A stretch of 64,000 nt of DNA from Xylaria sp. FL1777 (taxonomy: Eukaryota > Ascomycota > Sordariomycetes > Xylariales > Xylariaceae): the NCBI GenBank assembly GCA_022578965.1, contig MU400536.1:124001-188000 (forward strand), read 5' to 3'. Within the stretch, counting starts at the first letter, position 1; each line of letters starts with the position of its first letter. Position numbers and translations under genes: made by a program. The notes below the pieces were generated by a model. It did not search any database. It worked only from the letters and a program-made list of their open reading frames with translations, and was not told where the DNA came from. Below, piece by piece: positions 11,392 to 22,009 of the stretch.

Positions 11392-14348
11392 ATGGCCATC
11401 AGTTGTCTAGCCGCCAAGATGAGTTTCCGGTCGTTACTCTTCTATTCCGTTGTAGCCGCATCCCTCAAACCATCACTCGCGGCGTTCAGCTCCCGGGATA
11501 CTGTGAACGCAGCAAACGGTTATGATTTTGTCAATCCACTCATTGGTACTCGTAATGGCGGTACGTCGCGCCCATCGCCGTGTAGGCAAGTCTCTAACTA
11601 GAATGTGAGGCCATGTGTTTGCTGGGGCAACTCTTCCCTTTGGTAAGCACACCATTGCGCTCCTTGTCTTCCGTTGAAGACTACAGTCGGTGCTGAATAC
11701 ACTTCTACTAACTAGCTTGTAGGCATGGCCAAAGCCGTAGCAGACGTGACCGAAGACAACCAGGGTGGATAGTAAGTAACTCTTGGAGCTACTCCATTCT
11801 CATTCTAGCCATCTCAGGGGGTTCTCTTCGAGCTATAACGGTGTCTTAAGAACTTTCTGTATGCCAAGACGTGTGTACACCGACTGTAGCCAGAGCATCA
11901 GTTGCTGACTTCGAACTCATAGTGCTTCCAATGGGAGCCCGGTTACGGGGTTTTCACATATGCATGACTCTGGTACAGGAGGCGCATCTTCGTTGGCCAA
12001 CTTCCCCATATTTGTGCATCCCGGCTGTAGAAATGACACCGTGAACGGCTGTGTATTCCCAAAAAGCCAGAGATCTATCGGCGTCGTTGAAGGGAGCGTG
12101 TCTGCACGCCCGGGTTACTTCACAATTGGCCTAGAGTCCGGCATTAAGGCCGAAATCACCGCAGCAAACCGTACGGCTTTATATAAATTCACCTTCTTCG
12201 GCAATGCTACGAGTGACACTACAGTCGATGGACCGCTGAGTCCTCTCCTATTCATCGACTTGACTGATCTTCCCAATACTCGTAAGAATGGTACTGCATC
12301 GGTAGATACCGAAACTGGCCGGATGACGGGAACAGGCACCTTCAATCCATCATTTGGTATCGGAACGTATACTCTTCACTACTGCGCGGATTTTAAAGGA
12401 GGGTCAATTCGGGACACCGGTGTATTCATCAACACTCGGGCCGGTAGTGAGCCGAAGAATATTACCGTTCAAGAAGACAGCAACTCCCCCCCAATTCCTG
12501 CTGGCACAGTGAGTAATCCCTGAAGTCACTTTCTTCTTGTTTCAGCGGCTTCCGAGATACAAAGATACAAATGCTCCTTGGGTCAAAATCGGGTTGTCGA
12601 AACCTACTACTGTGCGAACCAGATCACACTCAAAGTAACAATTACTAACCTGCAGCATTGAAGTATTTGTGGTTCAAGGAAGTCGAAACTGGCGGGGCGC
12701 TGACGGCACGGGTTGGTCTTTCGTTTATCAGTTCTGAAAAGGCTTGTAAGAACGCGGAAGCCGAGATCCCGGACTTTAGCTTCCAGAATACTCTCGAAAT
12801 AGCCGAGAAGGCATGGAAAGAAAAGCTCGGTGTGATTAAAATCGACACCAGCAGCCCTGCCAATTCGACTAGCACTATTGATACGAGTGACTTGCAGACT
12901 ATATTTTGGAGCGGTGTTTATAGGGCTATGATCAGCCCACAAGACTACACCGGTGAAAATCCGCTATGGGAGAGCAATGAACCATACTACGACTCATACT
13001 ATTGCATTTGGGATTCATTCAGATCAATCCACCCTTTTATCACATTAGTTGACCCGTACTCACAGAGTCTCATGATCCGCTCCCTGATCGATATCTATCG
13101 GCATGAGGGATGGCTCCCAGACTGCCGAATGAGCTTGTCTAAGGGTTGGACACAAGGTGGCTCGAACGCTGATATAGTATTGGTTGATTCATACCTCAAG
13201 AACGTCACGCAAGGGGTTGATTGGGATACAGGATATGAAGCACTGATTAAAGATGCAGAAGTTGAGCCGTAAGTAGCTAACGCAGCCGCTGCAGGACCGG
13301 GAATATTGCAAGTAGTACTGATACAATTTCAAGTCAAGTCTGGGATTATGAAGGCCGGGGTGGTCTGTACAGCTGGAAGAATCTTGGCTATATCCCCGCA
13401 GATGATTTTGACCCTTATGGGAACGGCCTTTTCACACGGAGTATATCACGGACAGTCGAATATGCCTATAACGACTTCTGTATCGCCGAGATTGCAGAAA
13501 TACTAGGAAAGAAGGAAGATTATGAGAAGTATACCGAAAGATCTGGTAACTGGATAAACCTCTACAAGCCGGATCAAACTTCATCCATCAACGGCGTTGA
13601 CACCAACTTCACTGGCTTTTTACAACCAAAGTTCTTGAATTCTACCTTCGGTTTCCAAGATCCGAATTTTTGCTCACCGCTGAACAATTTCGACTCTTGC
13701 TATCTCAACCCAAATGGTCACGAAACGTACGAGGGTAGCTCTTGGCTCTACACATTTTTCGCCCCGCACGATATGGCTACCCTTATTAGCACCCTGGGCG
13801 GTCCCGACACGTTCGTCAGCCGTCTTGATTTCCTTCACGAAAGCGGACTCCTTTATGTCGGGGATGAGCAAAGCTTCCTCCCCATCTTCCAGTACCACTA
13901 TGCTGGCCGGCCGGCCAAATCGGCAGAGCGAGCCCACTACTATATCCCGAGCCAATTCAACACCACGACAGCCGGGATTCCTGGAAATGATGACTCAGGG
14001 GCAATGGGATCATTCGTCGCCCTCGCAATGCTAGGAATATTCCCAAACCCTGGTCAAGATGTTTACTTTATCACGCCTCCATTCTTCCCTTCGGTGTCAA
14101 TCACCAATGGCGTCACCGGTAACACGGCGACCATTAAGAACATAAATTTCGACGCCTCGTTCAAGAATATATACATCCAGAGTGCCAAGTTAGATGGGAA
14201 GAAGTATACTAGAAATTACCTAACACACGACTTCTTCTTAAATGGCGGTACTCTCGAACTCACTCTTGGTCCCAAGGAGAGCACGACTTGGGGAACAGGA
14301 GAAGATGATGTGCCGCCCAGTCTCAGTACGAAGCAGAGAATTGATTGA
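11392..14348 (+). CDS. Secreted glycoside hydrolase family 92 alpha-mannosidase
   Basis: GH92 enzymes are Ca2+-dependent exo-alpha-mannosidases, in fungi usually secreted or vacuolar. Six exons are proposed: 11392-11560, 11610-11642, 11723-11771, 11923-12512, 12656-13268 and 13313-14348, about 829 aa. Signal-peptide-like N-terminus; the Met at 11419 (MSFRSLLFYSVVAASL) gives the cleaner one. Hallmarks in order are YDFVNPLIGTRNGG, HVFAGATLPFGMAKAV, GFSHMHDSGTGG, ESNEPYYDSYYCIWDSFRS, DCRMSLSKGWTQGGSNAD, YNDFCIAEIAEILG, and GNDDSGAMGSFVALAMLGIFP near the C-terminus. Two joins are uncertain. At 12509-12655 the strong GTGAGT donor gives the wrong phase, so GTAATC at 12513 is used. At 13269 the first in-frame acceptor leaves only 26 nt, so 13312 is preferred. 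The family call does not depend on either. Confidence 0.9.
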
Positions 14349-15190
14349 CGCCACCATTAACGCCATAAGCTCTATGCGACCTACCATACTGCGGTCTGAC
14401 ATCCCATACGCCACAAGGAGTAAACAAACGACTGGTCAGTGTATACAGACATTGGTGCCTATAGGAACACCTTATATCAAGTTTAAAAATATAGGAGGGG
14501 ATGATATATCAAATGGTTCGCTATAAGTGACATGTAAAAAGGACGTAGCAGATCTCCGACAAGAACCTCTGACGGTAAAATTTGTCCTATGTCACGCCTG
14601 TCACATTCTAAGTGCCAATAAACTACCTAATGTGCTACCTTATGGGAGAAATGAAGAAGGCTACAGCTATATATAGGCTTGTTCTACGAATGTGGTTCAC
14701 AATTTAAGTCGTATGACCCAGGGATACCGGTATGCTGCATTCGTTCACAGTAGCATAGCCTCATATGACTAGCCACCTACCTGCCTCACTTACATTTACC
14801 GTGCAGCTTCAGCCATCCTTGCTGACTTGGAAGAACGTTCTGGTGAATAGAAGGGTTGGCTGTCTCTCTACCACGTTGGCTCACCTCGGAGCAGGTAAAA
14901 TTAAGATTACAGGTAGCCAAGTGTTCGTGTAGGTGTGGATTAGTTTCGACGAGTGTTGGTCTACGCTACGCCGTGCTCTGATTCCCACACAGCTCCGGCT
15001 ACGGCCGTAGAAGGTGAGCAGTTAGGAGCGAGTCTGCGGGGCTGTTTTTAAAATGGGGTGAACTACGTAGCCGTCGAACAAGGCTCCGGAGCAGGGATTC
15101 AATAAATAGTGCCTGTTGTGCAGCTATACCATGCGCCACCACCAACAACTGTCTCGGCGAAATTAGAGAACCAGCCAGTTGGAATATAAG
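14349..15190. other. Intergenic space after GH92
   Basis: No gene is seen. It holds the GH92 3' flank, a perfect 12-bp palindrome (CTACGGCCGTAG) at 14999-15010, and the promoter of the Cys-rich membrane protein gene. Confidence 0.5.
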
Positions 15191-15475
15191 ATGAAATATC
15201 TCTCGGGTAAGTCCTCGTGCGTAGTGAGGCTTTGCAGATGTGTAAATATCAGTTATTGTGAGAGAGGCATCGCCCGTTGTTATTACCGTAGGAACTCGAC
15301 TTATAAGTCAGCGAGGCTTCTTCGTTGTGCCCTAGTCAACTATCTCCTTGTCCTTTCTGTTCTCTTGAAGTCAAGATCACTCAGACTTTGATTACCAGGT
15401 CCTGTAATTCACACCATTCCCCGCCCACGCTTACGCCGCTCTCTTCCTCATATTGCGAGCTCTGAAGGACAATGA
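15191..15475 (+). promoter_or_regulatory. Possible spliced upstream ORF whose stop overlaps the main start (ATGA)
   Basis: An ATG at 15191 is followed 16 nt later by a consensus GTAAGT donor (15207) and a CAG acceptor at 15398. Splicing gives a 31-codon frame (begins MKYLSG, ends HIASSEGQ) that stops at TGA 15473-15475, one base into the main ATG at 15472. Without splicing the frame continues to a different stop. If the 192-nt leader intron is real, this geometry would favour termination-reinitiation control of the downstream protein. Inference only. Confidence 0.4.
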
Positions 15476-16425
15476 CGGCTTCAGACGACCCGCGCGTCAA
15501 GTTCGGACTATCCTGTCCAACGGGTGGCAACTTTTATATATGCCAGGACTCGCCAACAAGATTCGTGGGCTGCTGCGGCGTGGATCCTTGCGCACCGGGA
15601 CGTAACGGCGAGTGCCCAATGTCGGAACTCTTCAACGCCAGTTTCAGCGCTGATAGCGGCGTCATGTTCCTACCCCAGAGTTGCGCCGATCCTTTCAATA
15701 GCAGCAGCTGGTACACATGCGACGATGCGCTGCCGCCCTTCCTGGGCTGTTGCACGAACAACCCGTGCAATAATGGCTGTTCGGCCGGTCATCTCGTCCC
15801 CGCCATTTTGAGCGAAGATCCGAAAAATGCAAGTCAATTGATGTTGCCAGAGACGACGACAACAGCCCCCGCTACCACCGTTACTTCGAGCGCAACGATA
15901 ACAAGCATGCTACCGGCAGGAACTGAGAGTTCAGCCCCGAATTCAACGAGTGCGCGGGCTGGAATGATTGCTGGAATTTCGGTGGCCGGCGTCGTGGTAC
16001 TGTTATTAGTCATAACAGCCTATCTATGGGTAGAGAGGAGGAAACAGGCTCGAAAGCACTCTGAACATGAACAGACAATACAATCAAATGGGTTCTTCCA
16101 AGGTGAATAATATCCACTTCAATGCGATCTATGGTGTACAAACACAGGAAATGGAACGTACACGTGGGCAGGGGGCCAGGGTTACAATGTCACTGACTAC
16201 TGATTTGCAGAACCACCAGCTGAGAAAGCCGCATTCCTCGTCCCCAATTCAAACCGGTCCTCGCATGATCCTCGAGCCACCGGACTGAGTACTTCGCCGT
16301 CTGAGAATTTTCATAGCCCCCATCTTTCCCTTCTGTCAGAGCTCGAGGGTAGCAATGGGATAAATCCAGCGCCACATCAGAATCTAAGGGATGCACGTCA
16401 TGGCTCCGAGGGATATGGATTGTAA
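15472..16425 (+). CDS. Cys-rich single-pass membrane protein, fungal family of unknown function
   Basis: Two exons, 15472-16102 and 16211-16425, flank a 108-nt intron (GTGAAT...TTTGCAG), giving 281 aa. The N-terminal part has two related modules, residues 15-40 and 71-99. Each runs C...Y-x-C..., then (F)xGCCxxxPC. A Thr/Ser-rich stalk (about 127-162) leads to a transmembrane helix at 164-187 and a basic stop (ERRKQARK). A cytoplasmic tail rich in Ser and Asn follows and continues in exon 2 (EPPAEKAAFLVPNSN). I see no N-terminal signal peptide, so the helix would have to act as a reverse signal-anchor. The layout resembles a surface receptor or wall sensor, as in related fungal proteins, but no role is known. 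Confidence 0.8.
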
Positions 16426-17084
16426 GGTAACTAGCCTGAAGAAAATTTATGAAAGCTTATTAGGCAGAGAATGTTGTTATTCGACGACGGGATATATCAT
16501 ACTAGTAGTTCAGCACTCTTGATTTTCTCCTCACCAACACAGCCATACAATCTGTAGCTATGAGACACGTGGTAATGTACGGACTATTGCTAGTGATATC
16601 ACAACTAATTACTTATAACTTATTCAGTTCTACATCGTGTGCAGTCTCATTTCCCTTGATACTAAGTATCAGGCTCCAGTCTTCAGAACAACCGACGATA
16701 GCGAAGCGGAGGTCATTAGGTGACTACTAACCTGCTATCCTAGGAGCCAGTCATAGTATTATCTAGAAGATATCTTGGTAAACTAGGACATCCTTCAGCC
16801 CTTGGGAAGGAGGTTAGCATTCAACGAGGTTAGCATTCATCTGATTACTCAATTGGGACTCACCTACTACTTACTAGGCTTTATACAAGCTATCCCTTCG
16901 CTCTGTATCAATTGCTCTCTAACACTTATTCTAGAATTTATTGTAGCTGATCACCCGCCCCCTTGTGTATGAAAGGGAGCGCTGCCTGAAGCTGCCGAAA
17001 AGGACTCACTCATACAGAGCCGTAGGGCGCTCCAGCCTGCTTATGTAACTAGGACTGAGGTTATTCGCCAAATAAGAACATAAC
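16426..17084. other. AT-rich intergenic space upstream of the ankyrin/HET gene
   Basis: No gene. A 14-nt direct duplication (GAGGTTAGCATTCA) occurs at 16810-16823 and 16826-16839. Two interleaved 7-bp inverted repeats lie at 16966-17033, just upstream of the next start codon. Confidence 0.5.
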
Positions 17085-20000
17085 ATGGGGTATTCCAGAT
17101 TGGGACGTTCAGCTGAAAAAAAAAGAAAGAGAAAGAATAAGAAGAAAAGAAGCCACGCAAAAGAGCGCTTCATTTCACTCCAGTTGTTCCTCCTGTTAAA
17201 ATCGAGGACATTGGTGACCGGCATGGGCCAGGCATTAAAGTCAGCCAGCAACACCAAGGACTGGGGGCTGCTCTTTTGGGCTGCTAAGAACGGGCTCGCC
17301 CCGGTGGTTGCGGTGCTCCTAACCAGCGCGGATATCGATGTTGACGCACGCGACTACTATGGAGAGACAGCCCTACTATTCGCCGCTACAAAGGGCCACG
17401 CCGCCGTGGTAGCGCAGCTACTCCCCCACGGCGCCAACCCTAACTTACAGGACCTCAGTCAGGCGACGCCGTTGTGGCTTGCCGCCGAACACGGCCACAC
17501 CGCCGTCGTGCGCCTGTTGTTGGCGAGCGGACGGCTGTCGGATGTGAACCCGAGGCCTGTCACGCTCCCCAGCGACAACGCCTTAGACACTCCCCTCGTC
17601 ATCGCCCTAAAGCAGGGCCATAGAGAAACAGCGAACCTGCTAGCGAGCTTCGACGGCGTTGATCCCTTCGCGAAAACACGCTCGCGGTTTAACGAGAATG
17701 AGAGTGTATTAGGACTAGCAGTTCTCGACGGATACGAAGATGCGGCTTTGGCTCTGCTTAATAGGTGTGACCTAGGGAAGGGTTCTTCTAATAACGCGGG
17801 CTCTAGCGATGGAGGGCCTAACGACACAGCCAACGATGCCGTTGAGTCTGCTTCGAAGCTGCTCGTCTTCGCCGCAGCTGGTGGGTGCTACAGGCTGGTC
17901 CGAGAGCTTCTGGCCAATCACGGCGCCGACGTCAACACGGTCTATTCATACAACGCGGTCCGTTCATACACCGGAGCCGAGAACAGCCAGATCCAACAGA
18001 GCCCGCTCATGGCGGCGGCCACGCGGGGCGACCCAAGTATCGTCCGTCTGTTACTGGACACAGAAGGGATCTTGCCAGGTCTTAGTATGGGCTCTGGTGA
18101 CACGGCACTTATTCTGGCGGCCAAGGAAGGATTTGTTGATGTGGTTAAAATGCTCGTAGCCGACGCAAGGGTAGAGGCCGACCACAAGGACGCAGCCGGG
18201 CGTACTGCTCTGTCACATGCAGCCGAGCGTGCTTCCGAGGCCGTGGTGGCCGAGCTGCTGGCGACCGGAAAGGTCGACCCGGACAGCCAAGACAAGGAGG
18301 CGCGAACGCCGCTCATCTGGGCCGTGGACCCGAGAAATACACCTGCAGATCGCCCCGGGAGGTGGGAGCGATACAAGGGTGCGGTTCACAGGCTACTTGC
18401 CAGCAGTGGGATCAACCGTATCTCCAGGGGGTCACCCCTCATTAGGCGCCTCACAGGCATGAACCGGAGGGATATGTTTGCAAGTCGCCGCGCTAGGTGG
18501 CAGCCGTATGAGGGCGTGGTTCGCAGGCTGCTTGCCAGCGGCCAGGTCAACCCCAACTCCATGGGGACAGACGGCTATACACCGCTATCCTACGCGGCCA
18601 GATACGGAAGTATAGGACTTGTTACAGCTCTTCTAGCGCATCCGGAAACAGACCCAGAGAGTGGTCACCAGAATACGCCGCTGATAGTGGCAGCCGATTC
18701 GGGCTTTTCGGACGTGGTGCGGGTGCTGCTGAATACAGGGCGAGTCGATGTTAATGCTATCAGCAAGAACACCACCAGCCGTGGAAATCACTACGACGGG
18801 GAGACAGCGCTTACGGCTGCAGCCGCCTCCAGCCGGAGTAAGGACGTCTTTCAATTGCTGCTATCCGCACCCGGCATCAACCCGAACGGTAAGAGCCGCG
18901 GCGGAGACACTCCGTTAATAGCGGCTGCTAGGATAAGTAATGTGAAGATCGTCAAGCAGCTGTTAAAAATAGCAAGCATCGACCCAAACGTCCAGAATTG
19001 GCGAGGCCGGACAGCACTATGTACCGCGGCTGCAGGCTATTCTAGCGATGAATCGGTAAAAGTAATGAAGATGCTGGTTGGGGTCCCAGGTATTAATGTT
19101 GATCTCGTCGACAACATGGGGCGGACGGCGCTCTCCCTTGCTGCCGAGGATGGCCTTGTTGAGCACGTAAACATCCTTCTCGCAGCCAACGGCGTTAACC
19201 CGGATGCGCGAGACACGACCGGGCGAAGCCCGCTACTATGGGCGTTTATAAAGAACGATGTCCATGGTCACGATATAGATAAGCGCAAAGAAGTAGTGCG
19301 GCGGCTGCTTCGTGTTCCGGCCGTTGATCCCAACGCCGAGGATACTGAGGGGTTAACTCCGCTGCTTTTGGCCATCTCGTCTTACCGCAGTAGCGAATAC
19401 GTCGAGCTTCTACTCGAGCGGGCGGACCTCGACGTGAACAGACGAGGGCCGGATGGCCTCAGTCCCCTGGCCAGCGCACAAAAGATAGGCAATACAGTCG
19501 TCATGGCGCTTTTGCGCGCACGTGGCGCTACAACATCGAACGAGGCGGTCTTACCTGACGAGACTGTCCCGTCGAACGACCCTGTGCGATGTAATAGAAG
19601 TGATTTTGGCATAGAAGACCTAGTGAATGAACCGATTACCGTAGGGCGTCCTCCACAACGACAGGAAGAAGAAGAAGAAGAAGAAGAAGAAGAAGAAGAA
19701 GAAGAAGAAGAAGAAGAAGAAGAAGAAGAACAGCAAGAGCAACAGCAATCCCGGCGGCTATCATCTCATAGCAGCCGCAGCAGCTCAACAAGCTCCAACG
19801 TCCGCCTCGATAGATATGGGATGATAGACCCGGTGAATAACAGGCTGATAATAGATCTCGCCAGGACATACCGCCTGCTCTTGGGTTCGCAACAGGAATA
19901 CGTCGGCGAGTGGGCGGCGGAAAGCGTAGCAAGTCTATGCCGAACGTGCGCCGCAATCGACCTGGATGCCGCCTTTTCAAACCGTCATACCGAGCACGGA

Positions 20001-22009
20001 GGACGCGACATCGCCAAGTTGGGCACGGTGGACGAGACCTGGGAGACGAGGCCCTGTCCTCTGTGTCGTCTAATCGCTGCCGTGCGTCCTCGCTCTGGCG
20101 TCCGTAAGAAGTATAAACTAATGAGCTTCTCAACCACACAATCCTGGCTCTGCCACGAGCAGTCGGCTCACTGGCGCCGGTTTGGGGAGCCTTGGATCGA
20201 CACCATGGTGCTCGCTGTAATAGAGGTACCAAAGTACGCATGGATGTCTTATTGGGTTGTCGAAGAAGCCCTCTCCACGGGCCTGATCGGCCGCCTTGGG
20301 TCCAACTGCCCGGACAAAGTAAACGCCGTGACCATCCCACGGCTAGCTGCGAGGAGCGACCTGAGGGCGGCCAAGGACTGGATCACATGCTGTCGTCAGA
20401 ACCACTCACACCGGTGCAACCCGCGCAGACTTGCCGCCGTACCGCATTTCCGCCTCATTGAATGTGCCTCGCGACGTATTGTGGAACAGAAGGAGTTCGG
20501 GGCCGGTAGTACGCCGTTGTATGCGGCTCTGAGCTACGTCTGGGGTCAGCCGCAGCCTAGCCAGTCATCGCAGCAGCAACATAGTATTGACGAGGAGGGT
20601 AGTGGTATTGTGGAGGCCACCATCGAAGACGCGATCCGTGTGGCGCTCGAGCTCGGCTACGAGTACCTATGGGTGGACCGGTATTGCGTTGTGCAGACGG
20701 GCAACGAGTTGGTCAAGCAAGAACAATTGCGGCACATGCATACTGTCTACGCCAATGCCGACGTGACTCTAGTGGCGGCGGCCGGTACAGACGCGTCGGC
20801 AGGCCTACCCGGCGCCCCGGGGCGCCCACGCCACGCCCAGCAGCCCAGCGCGCTCGTTCAAGGCCACGCGCTCGTGTGCATCCCGCCAGACCCCTCCCAG
20901 CATATCGGCTCGAAATCGACTTGGGCCACACGGGGATGGACTTACCAGGAGGGGCTTCTCGCACGCCGCCGCCTCTACTTCTCGGAGTACGAGATGTCGT
21001 ATGAGTGTCGTGATATGCTCTGCCGCGAAGCGTTGCGCTTGCCGCCGGCCGTAGAACGGGACATGTCCAGCTATAAGCGACGCTTGATGAAGCCCTTTTG
21101 GATGTACAAGTCCATACACACACTGGGACGGATCCCAAGAACAACGGGATGGGTTTCTTTGGCCTCCTAAGAGAGTATTCGATGCGAGAGCTGTCCTTGC
21201 CGTCAGACACGCTCAACGCTATGCTCGGGATCCTCCAGCTGTTTGCCGAGCGCGAAGGCAGGCCTGTGTACCATGTGTGCGGCGTGCCCATTCTATCCAC
21301 TAACAGCGAAGATAACAGTAGCGGTGACAGCACTGTGGCCGCTCGTCTGGCTCTCAATGGTTTTGTCGACGGGCTCTGCTGGGACCTCCAACAGCCGGCC
21401 CTCCGGCGGCCTGGCTTTCCGAGCTGGTCGTGGGCGGGATGGCAGGGCGTGGTCGAGAGCAACCCATTTGAGCCTGTCGGCGGCCGCGCTAACGGATTTG
21501 ACATTGACATATCCGTTGTTCCCCGCGGCCAAGACAGCGGCGCCGTGCCATGGAACCGCTACTACGACCTATTACGCACGGCTGACGAGAACAGCAAAGA
21601 CCTCTGGTCCAGCCAGCAACACATGCTGGAGATCACGGCCGGCGAAGTTACGGTCCAGATCCGCGAGAAAAATGGCGAGTGGACGGGTATGGTGTGCGCT
21701 GGCGATGTCGTGTGTTGGGGCTATTTTTCACAAACTCGGAAGGACGACAGCGGCACCGGCTCCTTGGAATCGGCTCTACTGCAAAAGCCGTGGACAGGTA
21801 TCGTACTAGGAAACCAGTGTCAGCCGCAGTACGGTTACGCGTACACGCACGTCCTCGTCGTCCAAGAGCAACGACAGGAGGAGCAGGAGCAGAAACAGCA
21901 GTCGGCAGCTAACATAACTACATGCTGGGAACGCATCGGCCTGCTAGTGCTCAAACCTTGCGTAATCAATGACAGCATGCTAGAACGGCGGACATGGCGG
22001 CTTGCGTAG
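17085..22009 (+). CDS. Ankyrin-repeat / poly-Glu / HET-domain protein, frame interrupted near 21.1 kb
   Basis: An intronless 1361-codon frame (17085-21170) is continued in another frame to 22009, together about 1.64 kaa. The true start may be Met47 at 17223 (MGQALKSASNTKDWGLLFW), since the preceding Lys/Arg-rich stretch looks untranslated-like. About 19 ankyrin-like repeats span residues 55-830 (for example TALILAAKEGFVDVVKMLV). Then come 22 consecutive Glu and a Gln/Ser-rich linker. A CxxC pair unit (LCRTC ... CPLC) and the heterokaryon-incompatibility domain follow, with YAALSYVWG, YLWVDRYCV, MHTVYANADVTLVAAAG and TWATRGWTYQE. The usual downstream segment YSMRELSLPSDTLNAMLGIL lies in frame +2 relative to this ORF. 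Either a weak 68-nt intron (21104-21171) or a frameshift joins them. HET domains trigger cell death in non-self recognition. Confidence 0.85.
19665..19730 (+). repeat. In-frame (GAA)22 trinucleotide microsatellite
   Basis: Twenty-two uninterrupted GAA codons encode a poly-glutamate run between the ankyrin and HET halves. They are followed at once by a CAG/CAA-rich segment (QQEQQQ). Confidence 0.97.

Noticed and set aside
19636..20340. 234-codon minus-strand ORF with a poly-Leu run
   Set aside because: Antisense of the GAA repeat and the HET gene; it has no independent support.
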